NCBI GenBank assembly: GCA_937943625.1
Contig: CALEAD010000032.1
Coordinates: 62,001 to 126,000, forward strand
From: an uncultured Anaerolineae bacterium
GTDB lineage: Bacteria > Chloroflexota > Anaerolineae > Promineifilales > Promineifilaceae
Length of the DNA stretch: 64,000 nt
Direction of reading: 5' to 3'
Shown here: piece by piece, positions 16,646-25,343 of the stretch
Numbering within the stretch: the stretch's first letter is position 1
Layout of the letters: each line of letters begins with the position of its first letter
The notes under the pieces: model-generated
What the model saw: the letters and a program-made list of their open reading frames with translations, nothing else
The model's database searches: none
Told to the model about the DNA's origin: nothing
Program-made: the position numbers and the translations under genes

Positions 16646-17347
16646 ATGAATACATTTGCAGAACGGCCGTCTGGCGTACAGACCGCGCGTCAGGCCGCCC
16701 TCTACCTGCCCCCTATTGCCGTGATTGTCGTTTCTGCCTACATTGGTGCGCAAATGCTGGCCGACGTAGCCAGCCTGAAAATTGGCGTTGTGGCCGGGCT
16801 AGCCGTAGACATGGGAACCTTCATCTATCCCATCACTTTCACCCTGCGCGATGTGGTACACAAGCTGCTGGGCAAGCGCAGCGCGCAGACCCTTATTCTT
16901 ACCGCCGGCGTCATCAACCTGTTTATGGCTGCTTACCTGGCCTGGGCGGCATGGGTACCCGGCGACCCCGACTGGGGGCTGACGGCCGAATTCAGCGCCA
17001 TCCTTGGCCCCCTGTGGCGCATTGTCATTGCTTCCATTGTGGCCGAAGTGGTAAGCGAATTGGTAGACACCGAAGTTTACCACTGGTTCGTCACCAAGAT
17101 CACGCGCCGCTACCAGTGGGCGCGCGTGCTCATCAGCAACAGCGTCAGCGTCCCCATTGACAACGTGATCTTTGCCGTAGGCGCATTTGGCGCGCTTCCA
17201 TTTTTACAAGACCACTTCCTGACATTACCCTGGAACGTGGTGGGGCAAATTTTTCTCTTTAATCTCGCTGTGAAATATGGCGTTACCCTGCTTAGCCTGC
17301 CCTTTATCTACATCACTCCAGAGGGGCCTGTGAATCGAGAAAGGTAA
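16646..17347 (+). CDS. VUT-family (YhhQ-like) queuosine precursor transporter
   Basis: A 233-residue membrane protein with about six hydrophobic segments. It shows VUT hallmarks: MGTFIYPITFTLRDVVHKLLGKR, the intramembrane acidic stretch ASIVAEVVSELVDTEVYHW, and ISNSVSVPIDNVIFAVGAFG. YhhQ-type members import queuosine precursors (preQ0/preQ1), though some homologues may carry vitamins. Next to thiamine pyrophosphokinase a vitamin substrate is conceivable, but the family evidence favours the queuosine pathway. AGGAG lies ten bases before ATG 16646. Confidence 0.85.
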   Translation: MNTFAERPSGVQTARQAALYLPPIAVIVVSAYIGAQMLADVASLKIGVVAGLAVDMGTFIYPITFTLRDVVHKLLGKRSAQTLILTAGVINLFMAAYLAWAAWVPGDPDWGLTAEFSAILGPLWRIVIASIVAEVVSELVDTEVYHWFVTKITRRYQWARVLISNSVSVPIDNVIFAVGAFGALPFLQDHFLTLPWNVVGQIFLFNLAVKYGVTLLSLPFIYITPEGPVNRER

Positions 17348-17407
17348 AGCGTGAGCCATAATTTGCGGTTGGGGCAAGTTCATCTTATCTGGAAACGTTG
17401 CTTTGCG

Positions 17408-17500
17408 AATTTCTGACCGCTGATGGCAGACGGCAGACCGCATACGGCAGACTGAAGAACAATTGCGGTCTGCCGTCGTCTGCCTGCGGTCTGCGGTTGG
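17408..17500. repeat. GACCGC hairpin element between convergent genes
   Basis: TGACCGCTGATGGCAGACGGCAGACCGC (split over 17414-17442) faces GCGGTCTGCCGTCGTCTGCC and TGCGGTCTGCGG (17465-17497) around AATTG, making a long imperfect hairpin between the VUT gene and the kinase gene. Possibly a bidirectional terminator. Confidence 0.65.
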
Positions 17501-17531
17501 TGATCAGATTATGCTTTGTGCTTCGCGGGCG

Positions 17532-19613
17532 CTACGGCAGCGTACACCCGCCGGGGAAGTGGTTATTCGGATCAATGTACAGGTGGCGTGAGAAATCGGT
17601 ACGCGAGCCGTCATCAATGACGCGCACTTCCTGGTTATAGGCGGCACAGCGGCGCGCCATGGCAAAGTAGGTGATGGGCCAGGGGCCGCGAAATTCCGTA
17701 GCCTGTCCACCCGGCTGGTCCAGAATAAGCAGCGTGTATGGGCCGCCGGCGCCACCAATGGGCCACATGCGTACCGTACAGCGCCATTCGGCATTGATGT
17801 ATTCACAGCCGAAAATTTCAAAGCCATAGTTTAGCTCGGCCACTGTGCCCGGCGTGGCGGTAGCTGTGGGCGTAGGTGAAGCAAGCGGCGCAGTGGGGGT
17901 GGCTGTGGCGGAAACGTAGGCGCTGATGGTAAAGGTGATGCTAGGGCCAACGGGCTGACCGTCGCTGCTGCGTAGTTGCCAGGTGCTATTGTAATTTCCC
18001 GCTGTGGCAGGCGCTTGCAGCGTTGCTTTGAGCGTGAGCTCTTCGCCTGCGCTTACTTCCTTTTGCAGCGCTATTGGCTCGCCAGCATAGGCGAACCGCT
18101 CTCCTTCCACGTAGACCCATTGCAGTGTGGCGGGCCAGGGGCAGGTACCGCTGTTGCGCAAAGTCCAGTTGATGGGAAAGGAGACGCCCACAGGTGCGCT
18201 GGTGGCGCGTATGTTGTCGTAGGTGTAGGCGCGCACCAACTGCACATCGGTGGTGCAGGTGGAGAGAAAAGCGCGGGTGGCATCTTGGGTGGGTGTGGCA
18301 GTGGCAGAGGGGGTGGCGGTTGGCGTGTTGGTGGCGGTGGCGGCGTTGGCCGTGAGGGCGATGGCTGCGGCTATAGTGGCCGCGGTATCAGGTGTGTTGG
18401 TGGGTGCGTTGGTTGGTGTGGGGGTGGCGCTGGGAGATGGGGTGTTGGTGGGGACAACGGCCGTATCCAGCGTCAGGGCGGCTACGGGTTGCGGCATACT
18501 GCTTGGTTTGTCGTTTCCGTTGAAGAGGATGAAGGCGCCAACGGCCGTTAAGCCTATGGCCAGCAGCGCCACCAGGGCAATCAGCCAATACGGCCGTTTC
18601 TTTGGCGCAGCCACGGCAGGGGCAGCAACGGCCGTTTGTGGTGTTACCGTTGCCAGCGCCGGTTCCTGGCCGGGCATGGTGGGCAACGAGCCGGCAACGG
18701 CCGTGCCCATTACCTGAGTAGGCTGCGGCGCGACCGCAAAGAGTGCTGGTGCGCTGCCCATGCTGCCCTGTTTCGCCTGTTGTAGCGCCATTTCCAGTTC
18801 AGCGGCCGTTTGATAGCGCTCATCTGGATTCTTTGCCATTGCTTTCAGGATAACTGCTTGCAGCGCCAGGGGGATTTCGGCGTTAAGGCTGGCGGGCAGG
18901 GGAACCGGCTCATTGACGTGCTTCATTACAATTGCCAGCGGCGTATCGGCGTCGAACGGCAGGTAACCCGTTGTCATCTGGAAGAGCAGCGTGCCCAGGG
19001 CATAAATATCGACACGGGCATCGCCGGGCTTGCCCAACGCCTGTTCGGGGGACATGTAGGCGGGCGTGCCGATAAGCGCGCCAGTGGCGGTATACGCCAT
19101 AGATTGGCCGCTTACCAGCTTCACAATGCCAAAGTCGGTGAGGATGGCGCGCCCTTCTTCATTGAGCATAATGTTGGCGGGCTTGACGTCGCGGTGCACC
19201 ATGCCGCGCTGGTGGGCATAGCCCAGGGCGCTGGCTACCTCGATGCCAATTTGCATGGTTGTTTCCAGCGGCAACCTTTCCCCCTTTTCTGCCAGCGCGG
19301 CCAGCCTGTCTTTGAGCGTGCCGCCGCTGATGTACTCCATTACCAGGTAATAGGTACTCTCACCGTACACGTCAAAGTCGTAGACGCTGACGATGTTGGG
19401 ATGATTCATGGCCGCCATGGCGCGCGCTTCGCGCTTAAAGCGGTGCAAAAAATCTTCTTCGGCCGCCAAAAAGGCATGCATGAGCTTGATGGCCACGTTG
19501 CGATCCAGGCTTTCCTGGTGCGCCAGATATACTTCGGCCATGCCGCCCCGCCCCAGGCGGCGTATGATTTTATATTTTCCGCCGAGGATGATTCCTTCTA
19601 GTGTGTCGCTCAT
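17532..19613 (-). CDS. Membrane Ser/Thr protein kinase with extracellular FW (NBR1-like) domain
   Basis: A 693-residue Hanks-type kinase. The kinase domain spans 14-280 with Gly-loop GRGGMAEV, Lys in VAIKL, HRD at 140-142 and DFG at 160-162. One transmembrane helix follows at about 343-364, then a Thr/Pro/Ala linker (375-450). A domain at about 455-565 has four tryptophans in order (INW, CPW, LQW, STW), as in the FW domain of NBR1. The C-terminal 110 residues (FGCEYINAEWRCTVRM...) are unassigned and Cys-containing. The kinase is cytoplasmic and the FW domain external, so it probably senses an envelope ligand. Transcribed alone from the promoter at 19664-19692. Confidence 0.9.
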   Translation of the reverse strand: MSDTLEGIILGGKYKIIRRLGRGGMAEVYLAHQESLDRNVAIKLMHAFLAAEEDFLHRFKREARAMAAMNHPNIVSVYDFDVYGESTYYLVMEYISGGTLKDRLAALAEKGERLPLETTMQIGIEVASALGYAHQRGMVHRDVKPANIMLNEEGRAILTDFGIVKLVSGQSMAYTATGALIGTPAYMSPEQALGKPGDARVDIYALGTLLFQMTTGYLPFDADTPLAIVMKHVNEPVPLPASLNAEIPLALQAVILKAMAKNPDERYQTAAELEMALQQAKQGSMGSAPALFAVAPQPTQVMGTAVAGSLPTMPGQEPALATVTPQTAVAAPAVAAPKKRPYWLIALVALLAIGLTAVGAFILFNGNDKPSSMPQPVAALTLDTAVVPTNTPSPSATPTPTNAPTNTPDTAATIAAAIALTANAATATNTPTATPSATATPTQDATRAFLSTCTTDVQLVRAYTYDNIRATSAPVGVSFPINWTLRNSGTCPWPATLQWVYVEGERFAYAGEPIALQKEVSAGEELTLKATLQAPATAGNYNSTWQLRSSDGQPVGPSITFTISAYVSATATPTAPLASPTPTATATPGTVAELNYGFEIFGCEYINAEWRCTVRMWPIGGAGGPYTLLILDQPGGQATEFRGPWPITYFAMARRCAAYNQEVRVIDDGSRTDFSRHLYIDPNNHFPGGCTLP

Positions 19614-19663
19614 AGCTCAAGATGTGCGTGTCTAGATTGATGAGCTGGATTACAGCTAATCAG

Positions 19664-19692
19664 AGTATATCTATTTAGGTTCTCCTTGTCAT
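19664..19692 (-). promoter_or_regulatory. Promoter of the Ser/Thr kinase
   Basis: On the minus strand, ATGACA (19692-19687), a 17-base spacer and TATACT (19669-19664) lie about 50 bases upstream of ATG 19613. Confidence 0.5.
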
Positions 19693-19741
19693 GAGGGGTG
19701 ACACACATTCAATTGGCTGCCAACCTGGCTTTTAACGGCCG

Positions 19742-21052
19742 TTAATTGCTACTTGTTGCGCCGCTTTCCAGGTACAGCATCGTATTGTCATCATTATAAG
19801 CCAGAATCTCAGCATAGCGCCCCCAGTTGACCATCGTGTCCATTTGCGCCTCGGCTTCTTGCGGCGGGAACTCCAACTCAAGCGCCGTCTGCACCACATT
19901 CCAATCCAACTGCCGCCGCTCGGCGGCGCGCAGCATGGCCAGCAGCCATTTGAAGATGGGTAGGCGGCGAATGCACGTGGCAAATATCTCCTTACGCGCC
20001 AGAATGCTCGCTTCGGCAAAGGTCTCACCCAGCGAGGTGAGGGTAATGTCTCCCCTGGCGATGGTGGCAAAGCCCAGTAGTTCGGCCGTTTCTACCAGGC
20101 TCAGCAATGTGTCTGAGTTCAGGTTTAGCTCATCCGCCAGGCGGTAGATGTCGGTGCGGTTTCCCGGCAGGTCGCTCAGGTACTCTAGCAGTGCGGCCAG
20201 GTCTGGGATAGCGACCTGGGGTAGGCGACGCGTGCGACCCGGCTCGCCAGGGGCCGTGCCCAATTCCAGGTATTCTGGCTGCGTTTGCCCGGCGAGGGTG
20301 GCGTATACCTGGTCTACCACGTTTTGAAATTCGACCGCTTTGCGCTGGCGCGGGTGGGGCAGGTTGACGGGCAGGTTGGCAATAATGCGCCCTGGATTTT
20401 TGTCCATCACCACAATGCGGTCGGCCATAAAGACTGCTTCCTCAATGTTGTGGCTAACCATGAGGATTGCTTTGGTGGGGATTTGCCCCCCGGTCCACAG
20501 CTCCAGCAGTTCGCCGCGTAGTGTTTCGGCGCTGAGTACGTCCAGGGCGGAGAACGGCTCGTCCAGGCAGAGGAGTTCTGGCTCGGTGACTATGGCGCGG
20601 GCAAAGCCCACTTTTTGCCGCATACCGCCGGAAAGCTCGCGCGGGTAGGCATTCTCAAAGCCATCTAACCCGACACGGTCGAGCGCATCAATAGCGCGCG
20701 TGGCGCGCAAATCGGCAGGTACGCCTTTGACCTTGAGGGCGATGGCCACGTTCTCCAGCACGGTTAGCCAGGGGAAGAGGGCAAAAGTCTGGAACACGAT
20801 GGTGGCGTAGGGGTTGACGCCGCGCAACGGCCGTTGCCGGTACAAAATCTCGCCGCTTGTGGCTGCTTGCAGACCAGTGATGATGCGCAGCAGCGTGCTT
20901 TTGCCACAGCCCGAAGGTCCTAGCAGCGCCACAAACTCTCCTTCGCCCAGCGTCAGATTCACGTCCTCAACGGCCGTAAAACGCCGCTCCCCACTCCCAT
21001 ATTGTTGCGACACGCGCTTAAGCTGTAACAGCACACCATTCTCGCCCATCAT
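19742..21052 (-). CDS. ABC transporter ATPase, nitrate/sulfonate/taurine type, with AAA-associated C-terminal domain
   Basis: A 436-residue ATPase. Walker A is GPSGCGKST (about 40-48), the Q-loop is VFQTFALFPW, the signature is LSGGMRQKV, Walker B is LLCLDEPFSALD and the H-loop is MVSHNIEEAVF. About 170 residues follow that match the AAA-associated C-terminal domain of anion-type ABC systems. It energises the duplicated permease at 21289. It starts MMGENG near GAAGGAGG, and a GACCGC repeat lies directly upstream. The substrate-binding protein is not in the window, so the solute (an oxyanion or organic sulfonate by family) is undefined. Confidence 0.88.
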   Translation of the reverse strand: MMGENGVLLQLKRVSQQYGSGERRFTAVEDVNLTLGEGEFVALLGPSGCGKSTLLRIITGLQAATSGEILYRQRPLRGVNPYATIVFQTFALFPWLTVLENVAIALKVKGVPADLRATRAIDALDRVGLDGFENAYPRELSGGMRQKVGFARAIVTEPELLCLDEPFSALDVLSAETLRGELLELWTGGQIPTKAILMVSHNIEEAVFMADRIVVMDKNPGRIIANLPVNLPHPRQRKAVEFQNVVDQVYATLAGQTQPEYLELGTAPGEPGRTRRLPQVAIPDLAALLEYLSDLPGNRTDIYRLADELNLNSDTLLSLVETAELLGFATIARGDITLTSLGETFAEASILARKEIFATCIRRLPIFKWLLAMLRAAERRQLDWNVVQTALELEFPPQEAEAQMDTMVNWGRYAEILAYNDDNTMLYLESGATSSN

Positions 21053-21069
21053 GCCTCCTCCTTCGTCAA

Positions 21070-21255
21070 TGACGGCGGACCGCCGACGGCTGACCGCGCA
21101 CAGTTGTACACGTAGCCCAGGTTGCCAAACCTGGTGGGCACAGGTTCGGTACCCTGTGTTCCATTTTCATTCATGGTGGTCGGCGCAGCCGGTGAAGTTT
21201 CCTTCGAAAATGACCGCCGATTGCCGACCGCGGATGGCTGTAGATGAACCATGCC
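21070..21255. repeat. Composite repeat block between permease and ATPase genes
   Basis: It contains GACGGCGGACCGCCGACGGC (21071-21090) and a 23-base palindromic word, GTAGCCCAGG...CCTGG, at 21112-21134 that recurs exactly at 23526-23548. ATGACCGCCGATTGCCGACC (21210-21229) follows, and the block ends at the terminal motif GAACCATGCC (21246-21255). No gene is present in 21053-21288. Confidence 0.65.
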
Positions 21256-21288
21256 ATTTTGGGGCATCAATACTAATCTCGGTAATGT

Positions 21289-23007
21289 CTATTCCATACG
21301 GTACTTTTCTTCCGCCAACACATACAGCCGTCGCCACACCAGCCGATTCAGCAAGACGACGGCAAACATCATCGTCAGGGTGGCCGCCAGCAGCAAGGCG
21401 TAATCCCCTTGCGCCGTTGCGTCGCTGATGAGCGCACCCAGCCCGGTCGTTTGCAGTGTTTGCCCGCCAAAGTTGGCGTATTCTGCCACAATGCTGGCAT
21501 TCCAGGCCCCGCCGCTGGCCGTAATGGCTCCTGTGATCAGGTAAGGGAACAGCGCCGGCAAGATCAGCGTGCGCCAGCGTTCCAGCCGCCCCAGTTGCAA
21601 CAGGTCAGAGGTGTAGCGTAAATCTTGGGGGATGGCACTGGCCCCAGCAATAACGTTGAATAGCAAATACCATTGCGTACCCATCAGCATCAGCAGCACT
21701 GCAGCGATGTTTAACCCGGCGGGCAGGCGCAGCACAAAGAGCAGCAGTACGGGGAAGAGCGCCGTAGCCGGCACCGAGGCGGCAATTTGCACGAGCGGTT
21801 GCAACAAGGCCGCCAGGCGGCGATTGGTGCCAATAGCCACCCCCAGGGGAACAGTCCAGGCCAGGGCAATAAGCAGGGCGACGACCACGCGCAAAAGCGT
21901 TGCCATGAGCCCCAGGCCAATTTGTTCCCATTGCGTTAGCGGTAGTGAAAGCAGCATCAATCCGGCGCGGTAGCCGCCATAGAGCAGCACTGCCAGCGGC
22001 AAGAGTGGTAGTGCGCGCCCCAGCCATTGCGCCCCAACTGAAGGAGCAACGGCCGTTTCTCGCACGGGAAAGTGGCGCAGCCACCACTGATCTACACGTT
22101 CCAGCAATGGCCCGCTGACGCGGTCACGCAGCCAGCTTGCCAGGCTTGCGCTGCTCCACAGATCATAAAACCAGGAGGTGGGCGGCTCGGCTTCGGTTAA
22201 TGTGGCCACCTTAAAGCGGTCTGACCAGGCAATCAAAGGCCGCCAGATAAACTGGTCTAGTAGCACGATCACCAGGATTAATGCGCCAATACCCCAGGTA
22301 ATGGCGCCAAAATTACTTTGCTCGGCGGCTTCGTGTAGGTAAGCGCCCAACCCCGGCAGGCGAAAGTCGCGCTGCCCAACGGTAAAAATTTCTGCTGCCA
22401 TCAGAAAGAACCAGCCGCCAGCCCAGCTCATCATGCTGTTCCATATCAGGCTGATGGTGGCAAAGGGCAGTTCCAGCACGCGAAACTGCATCCAGCCATT
22501 CAGGCGAAAGATGCTACTGGCTTCACGCAGCTCTTTGGGAATGGTGGTTAATGATTGGTACCAGGCAAAGGTCAGGTTCCACACCTGGCTGGTAAAAATC
22601 AACACAATCGCTGCCAGCTCTACGGCAATAGCCTCTGGCAGAATGGCGCTGAGGCCCAGCAACACGACAGGTAAAAAGGAGAGGATAGGCACGCTTTGTA
22701 GCACATCTAATAGCGGCATCATGATCTGTTCGGCGCGGCGATTGTAGGCCGCAATACGGCCGTATACCAGGGTAAACAGCAGCGAAAGGGTATAAGCCGC
22801 CGTCATGCGGCCCACAGAGAGTGCGGCATACCAGGGCAGGGCGCGCGGCTTCAGGTCAATTGTTGGCCCGCTGATTACGTCGGGTGCATTGAGCGCCAGG
22901 CGTGCGCCTGCGTATAGCACCACCAGCACCAGCAGCAGCGCCAGCAAATCTCCCGCGCCAAAGGGGCGGGTGGAGGAGGCGGAACCGAAGACGTTTATCC
23001 GTTTCAT
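21289..23007 (-). CDS. ABC transporter permease, duplicated (two fused BPD domains)
   Basis: A 572-residue membrane protein made of two tandem binding-protein-dependent permease modules. The first spans roughly 15-265 and the second 320-560, each with about five to six membrane segments and an EAA-like loop (LPFATISLIWNSMMSWAGG; LPALFPYLITGAITASGGAWNAS). It matches the duplicated permease family of anion-type ABC systems, so one polypeptide can replace a permease dimer. It follows uspA by 14 bases and precedes the ATPase, forming an operon. The ligand is unknown. Confidence 0.87.
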   Translation of the reverse strand: MKRINVFGSASSTRPFGAGDLLALLLVLVVLYAGARLALNAPDVISGPTIDLKPRALPWYAALSVGRMTAAYTLSLLFTLVYGRIAAYNRRAEQIMMPLLDVLQSVPILSFLPVVLLGLSAILPEAIAVELAAIVLIFTSQVWNLTFAWYQSLTTIPKELREASSIFRLNGWMQFRVLELPFATISLIWNSMMSWAGGWFFLMAAEIFTVGQRDFRLPGLGAYLHEAAEQSNFGAITWGIGALILVIVLLDQFIWRPLIAWSDRFKVATLTEAEPPTSWFYDLWSSASLASWLRDRVSGPLLERVDQWWLRHFPVRETAVAPSVGAQWLGRALPLLPLAVLLYGGYRAGLMLLSLPLTQWEQIGLGLMATLLRVVVALLIALAWTVPLGVAIGTNRRLAALLQPLVQIAASVPATALFPVLLLFVLRLPAGLNIAAVLLMLMGTQWYLLFNVIAGASAIPQDLRYTSDLLQLGRLERWRTLILPALFPYLITGAITASGGAWNASIVAEYANFGGQTLQTTGLGALISDATAQGDYALLLAATLTMMFAVVLLNRLVWRRLYVLAEEKYRME

Positions 23008-23021
23008 GGGTATCGGGAAAA

Positions 23022-23471
23022 TTACGCCTCTTGCTCATGCACCAGCAGCACAGGGATGGAAGCGTGTTGGGTCAGGTAATCGGCCGTGCTGCCGAGCACC
23101 CACTGCGCCAGTTTGGAACGGCGGCGCACCGTCATTACCAGCGTATCAACTTCTTCTTGCTCAATCAGTTTCAAAAGAGAGTCCCCGACGGTGCCGGCCA
23201 CGACCCAAAGTTGGGGCGCTACCGCGGCTACTTCATTGCGGGTAGCTACCTCATCCAGGTAGGCTTCTGCCTCCTGGCGCATTTGTTGCTGGCGCATCAG
23301 CCAGGTGTCTGCGTCAGCCATGCTATACAGCGCAGGCGGCATCACCGCAGAGGGTACAACGCGCGCCAGCGTTAGCCTGCCACCCGCGAGATGGCAGAGG
23401 CGCAGCGCATAGGGCAAAGCTTCTTCCGCGCGTGGTTTACCGTTCAGAGGAACAAGAATGTGCTGGTACAT
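23022..23471 (-). CDS. Universal stress protein (UspA family)
   Basis: A 149-residue Rossmann-like protein. The N-terminal strand is ILVPLNGKPRAEEALPYAL, and the ATP-loop appears as VRRRSKLAQWVLGSTADYLTQHASIPVLLV near residues 114-143, where the canonical G-x2-G-x9-G-S/T is partly altered (first glycines are RRRS). It may bind ATP weakly. It is the first gene of the uspA-permease-ATPase operon; its ribosome site ACAGGAG is directly preceded by a GCGGTC repeat. Confidence 0.85.
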   Translation of the reverse strand: MYQHILVPLNGKPRAEEALPYALRLCHLAGGRLTLARVVPSAVMPPALYSMADADTWLMRQQQMRQEAEAYLDEVATRNEVAAVAPQLWVVAGTVGDSLLKLIEQEEVDTLVMTVRRRSKLAQWVLGSTADYLTQHASIPVLLVHEQEA

Positions 23472-23487
23472 GTGCTGGCTCCTGTAA

Positions 23488-23580
23488 AAGTGACCGCCGA
23501 CGGCTGACCGCAGACCGCCGTAAATGTAGCCCAGGTTGCCAAACCTGGCAGGCGCAGGTTCGGACGACCTGCGCTATGTT
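23488..23580. repeat. GACCGC unit plus GTAGCCCAGG palindrome, upstream of uspA
   Basis: On the minus strand, GCGGTCTGCGGTCAGCCGTC runs into GGCGGTCACTTTTACAGGAG and the uspA ATG. Beside it, 23526-23548 repeats exactly the 23-base word at 21112-21134. The rest of 23550-23714 shows no feature. Confidence 0.6.
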
Positions 23581-23714
23581 TCTTCCATGAGGGTCCCGGA
23601 AATTATTGAATACCAGGCGCATACGCTTGCCTGCTTACACTGTGGTCACGAAACCACTATCGAGCCGCCTCTTGGATGCCTCCAGGTAGCTTTGGCCCCC
23701 GCTCTCTGGAAACT

Positions 23715-25061
23715 TCAGATGCCCAGTAGCAGCTTGGCCAGGGAAAAGTAAATGAGCAGGCCGGTGGCGTCCACAATGCTGGTGATGAGCGGGGCGCTGA
23801 CGACCGATGGGTCAATTCTAAAGCGTTCGGCCAAAATAGGCACAACAGCTGCTATCAGATTAGACCATATGACTACCGCCAGCAACGTCAGCGAAACAAC
23901 CAGGGCAATTTCCAGGCCAGTGTGCCAGGTGAGCGCGCGCACAAAGCCCACGGCGCCCAGCAAGATGCCGAGCATCAGCCCTACGGCCGATTCACGCCAG
24001 ATGACGTGGAAGACATCGCGTAGCCGCACCTCCCCCAGCGCCAGGGCGCGCACAATGGTTGTCACCGTTTGTGAGCCGGTGTTGCCCCCTGTGCCAATAA
24101 TGAGTGGGATGAAGAAGCTGAGGGCAACGGCCGTTGCCAGTTCATCTTCATAGGCACGCAGCACCGTCCCGGTGAGCGTATCGGCCACAAAGAGAAAGAG
24201 CAGCCAGCCAATCCGCTTGCGCACAATCAGAGGCATGGAGACGTTGAAATAGGCCTGGTCAAGCGGTTGCGCGCCACCCAACCGCTGAATATCTTCGGTT
24301 GCCTCCTCTGCCAGCACGTCCAGCACATCATCTACGGTGATGACACCCACCAGCCTGTCCTCGTCATCGACCACAGGCAGGGCTGCCAGATCATACCGCG
24401 CCACCAGGCGGGCTGCCTCTTCCTGGTCTACGCCAACCGGCACAGAGATGACGTCCGGGTTCATCACGTCACGCAAGAGGGTGTTTGGGTCAGCCATGAC
24501 CAGCTGGCGCAAACTCAGCTCGCCGCACAGCTTGCCATACTGGTCCACGACAAAGAACACGGGGATCTCTTCGGAATCGGGTTCTAGCTGGCGAATGGCG
24601 GCCAGCGCTTCTGCCGCCGTCATGCGGCGGCGCAACGCCAGGTGGGAGGTCATCAGGCCACCAGCGCTGTCTTCTGGATGCAGCAGCAACGGCCGTACTT
24701 CATCCGGGTCTTCTAGCTCAGATAAGACAGCTGCCAGCTGATCCTCTTCCAGTTCAGCCAGCAAATCGGCTGCCTCATCTGGCTCCATCTCTTCCACAAT
24801 GCGCGCCAGATTGGCCGGAGGCAACCCATCTACCAGTCGCGCCGCATCTTCGTCATCCAGCTCTTCTAGCAGATCGGCGGCGTTGTCGGGAGTTAGCTGC
24901 GGCAGTAAAGCTGCCTGCTCCTCCTCCTCCAGCTCGGTAAAGAGGTCAGCCTGATCGGCCGAGCGCAATGATTCGAGCACAGCCACCGCACCGGAGAGGT
25001 CATCTTCCTCCAGCCGTAGCCGTACCTGGGTTAATAAATCATCGAGGGTGGTTTGTAACAT
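23715..25061 (-). CDS. mgtE: Magnesium transporter MgtE
   Basis: A 448-residue Mg2+ channel. An acidic helical N-domain (residues about 1-135, repeated LLEELDDEDAARLVDGL motifs) is followed by two CBS domains (about 135-255) and a five-helix membrane domain with the pore segment IGTGGNTGSQTVTTIV. In the family the N and CBS domains bind Mg2+ and close the pore. It lies behind a leader of about 228 bases with stable hairpins, one of which would cover the ribosome binding site. Start ATG 25061 with GGAGG six bases upstream. Confidence 0.95.
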   Translation of the reverse strand: MLQTTLDDLLTQVRLRLEEDDLSGAVAVLESLRSADQADLFTELEEEEQAALLPQLTPDNAADLLEELDDEDAARLVDGLPPANLARIVEEMEPDEAADLLAELEEDQLAAVLSELEDPDEVRPLLLHPEDSAGGLMTSHLALRRRMTAAEALAAIRQLEPDSEEIPVFFVVDQYGKLCGELSLRQLVMADPNTLLRDVMNPDVISVPVGVDQEEAARLVARYDLAALPVVDDEDRLVGVITVDDVLDVLAEEATEDIQRLGGAQPLDQAYFNVSMPLIVRKRIGWLLFLFVADTLTGTVLRAYEDELATAVALSFFIPLIIGTGGNTGSQTVTTIVRALALGEVRLRDVFHVIWRESAVGLMLGILLGAVGFVRALTWHTGLEIALVVSLTLLAVVIWSNLIAAVVPILAERFRIDPSVVSAPLITSIVDATGLLIYFSLAKLLLGI

Positions 25062-25289
25062 GGGCGCCTCCAGGTTGAATTCCCTGGAGGCAGGGGAAAC
25101 CTGCCAACCAGGGGTGGGTTATGTGGTTGATAGGTTTGGCCGTAATCGGGGACTACTGCCAGCAGTAGCTGAATCGTTCATGTTCCTTTGTTTTGGAGAA
25201 GTAGTTGGTTCGTTTGTCGGTGACTGGTTCATTGAACTGTGGCTGAACCAGCCGATGGGCCAACTGCCTGTATGCATGCCTGAGAGCAG
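25062..25289 (-). promoter_or_regulatory. Long structured leader of mgtE, candidate Mg2+-responsive RNA
   Basis: About 228 bases separate the predicted transcription start from ATG 25061. Exact inverted repeats, in + coordinates: CCTCCAGG 25067-25074 with CCTGGAGG 25083-25090 (8 bp, and the Shine-Dalgarno GGAGG is in the 3' arm of the transcript); GGCAGG 25089-25094 with CCTGCC 25100-25105; CTACTG/CAGTAG near 25152-25168; and CTGGTTCA/TGAACCAG near 25223-25250. The first two overlap at 25089-25090, so they compete. I could not match the M-box consensus. Confidence 0.55.
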
Positions 25290-25295
25290 GGAGCC

Positions 25296-25323
25296 ATTAT
25301 ACCCGCTAAACGACCTGTGGCAA
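25296..25323 (-). promoter_or_regulatory. Promoter of mgtE
   Basis: On the minus strand, TTGCCA (25323-25318), a 16-base spacer and a perfect TATAAT (25301-25296). Confidence 0.6.
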
Positions 25324-25343
25324 CAACGGAAATTACAACATTA

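Noticed and set aside
23536-23751. 71-codon plus-strand frame with a C-x2-C-like segment
   Set aside because: No ribosome site, it starts within the palindromic repeat and overlaps the mgtE 3' end on the other strand.
25062-25289. M-box (ykoK) riboswitch before mgtE
   Set aside because: The expected conserved core could not be lined up; only generic hairpins are seen, so no class is named.
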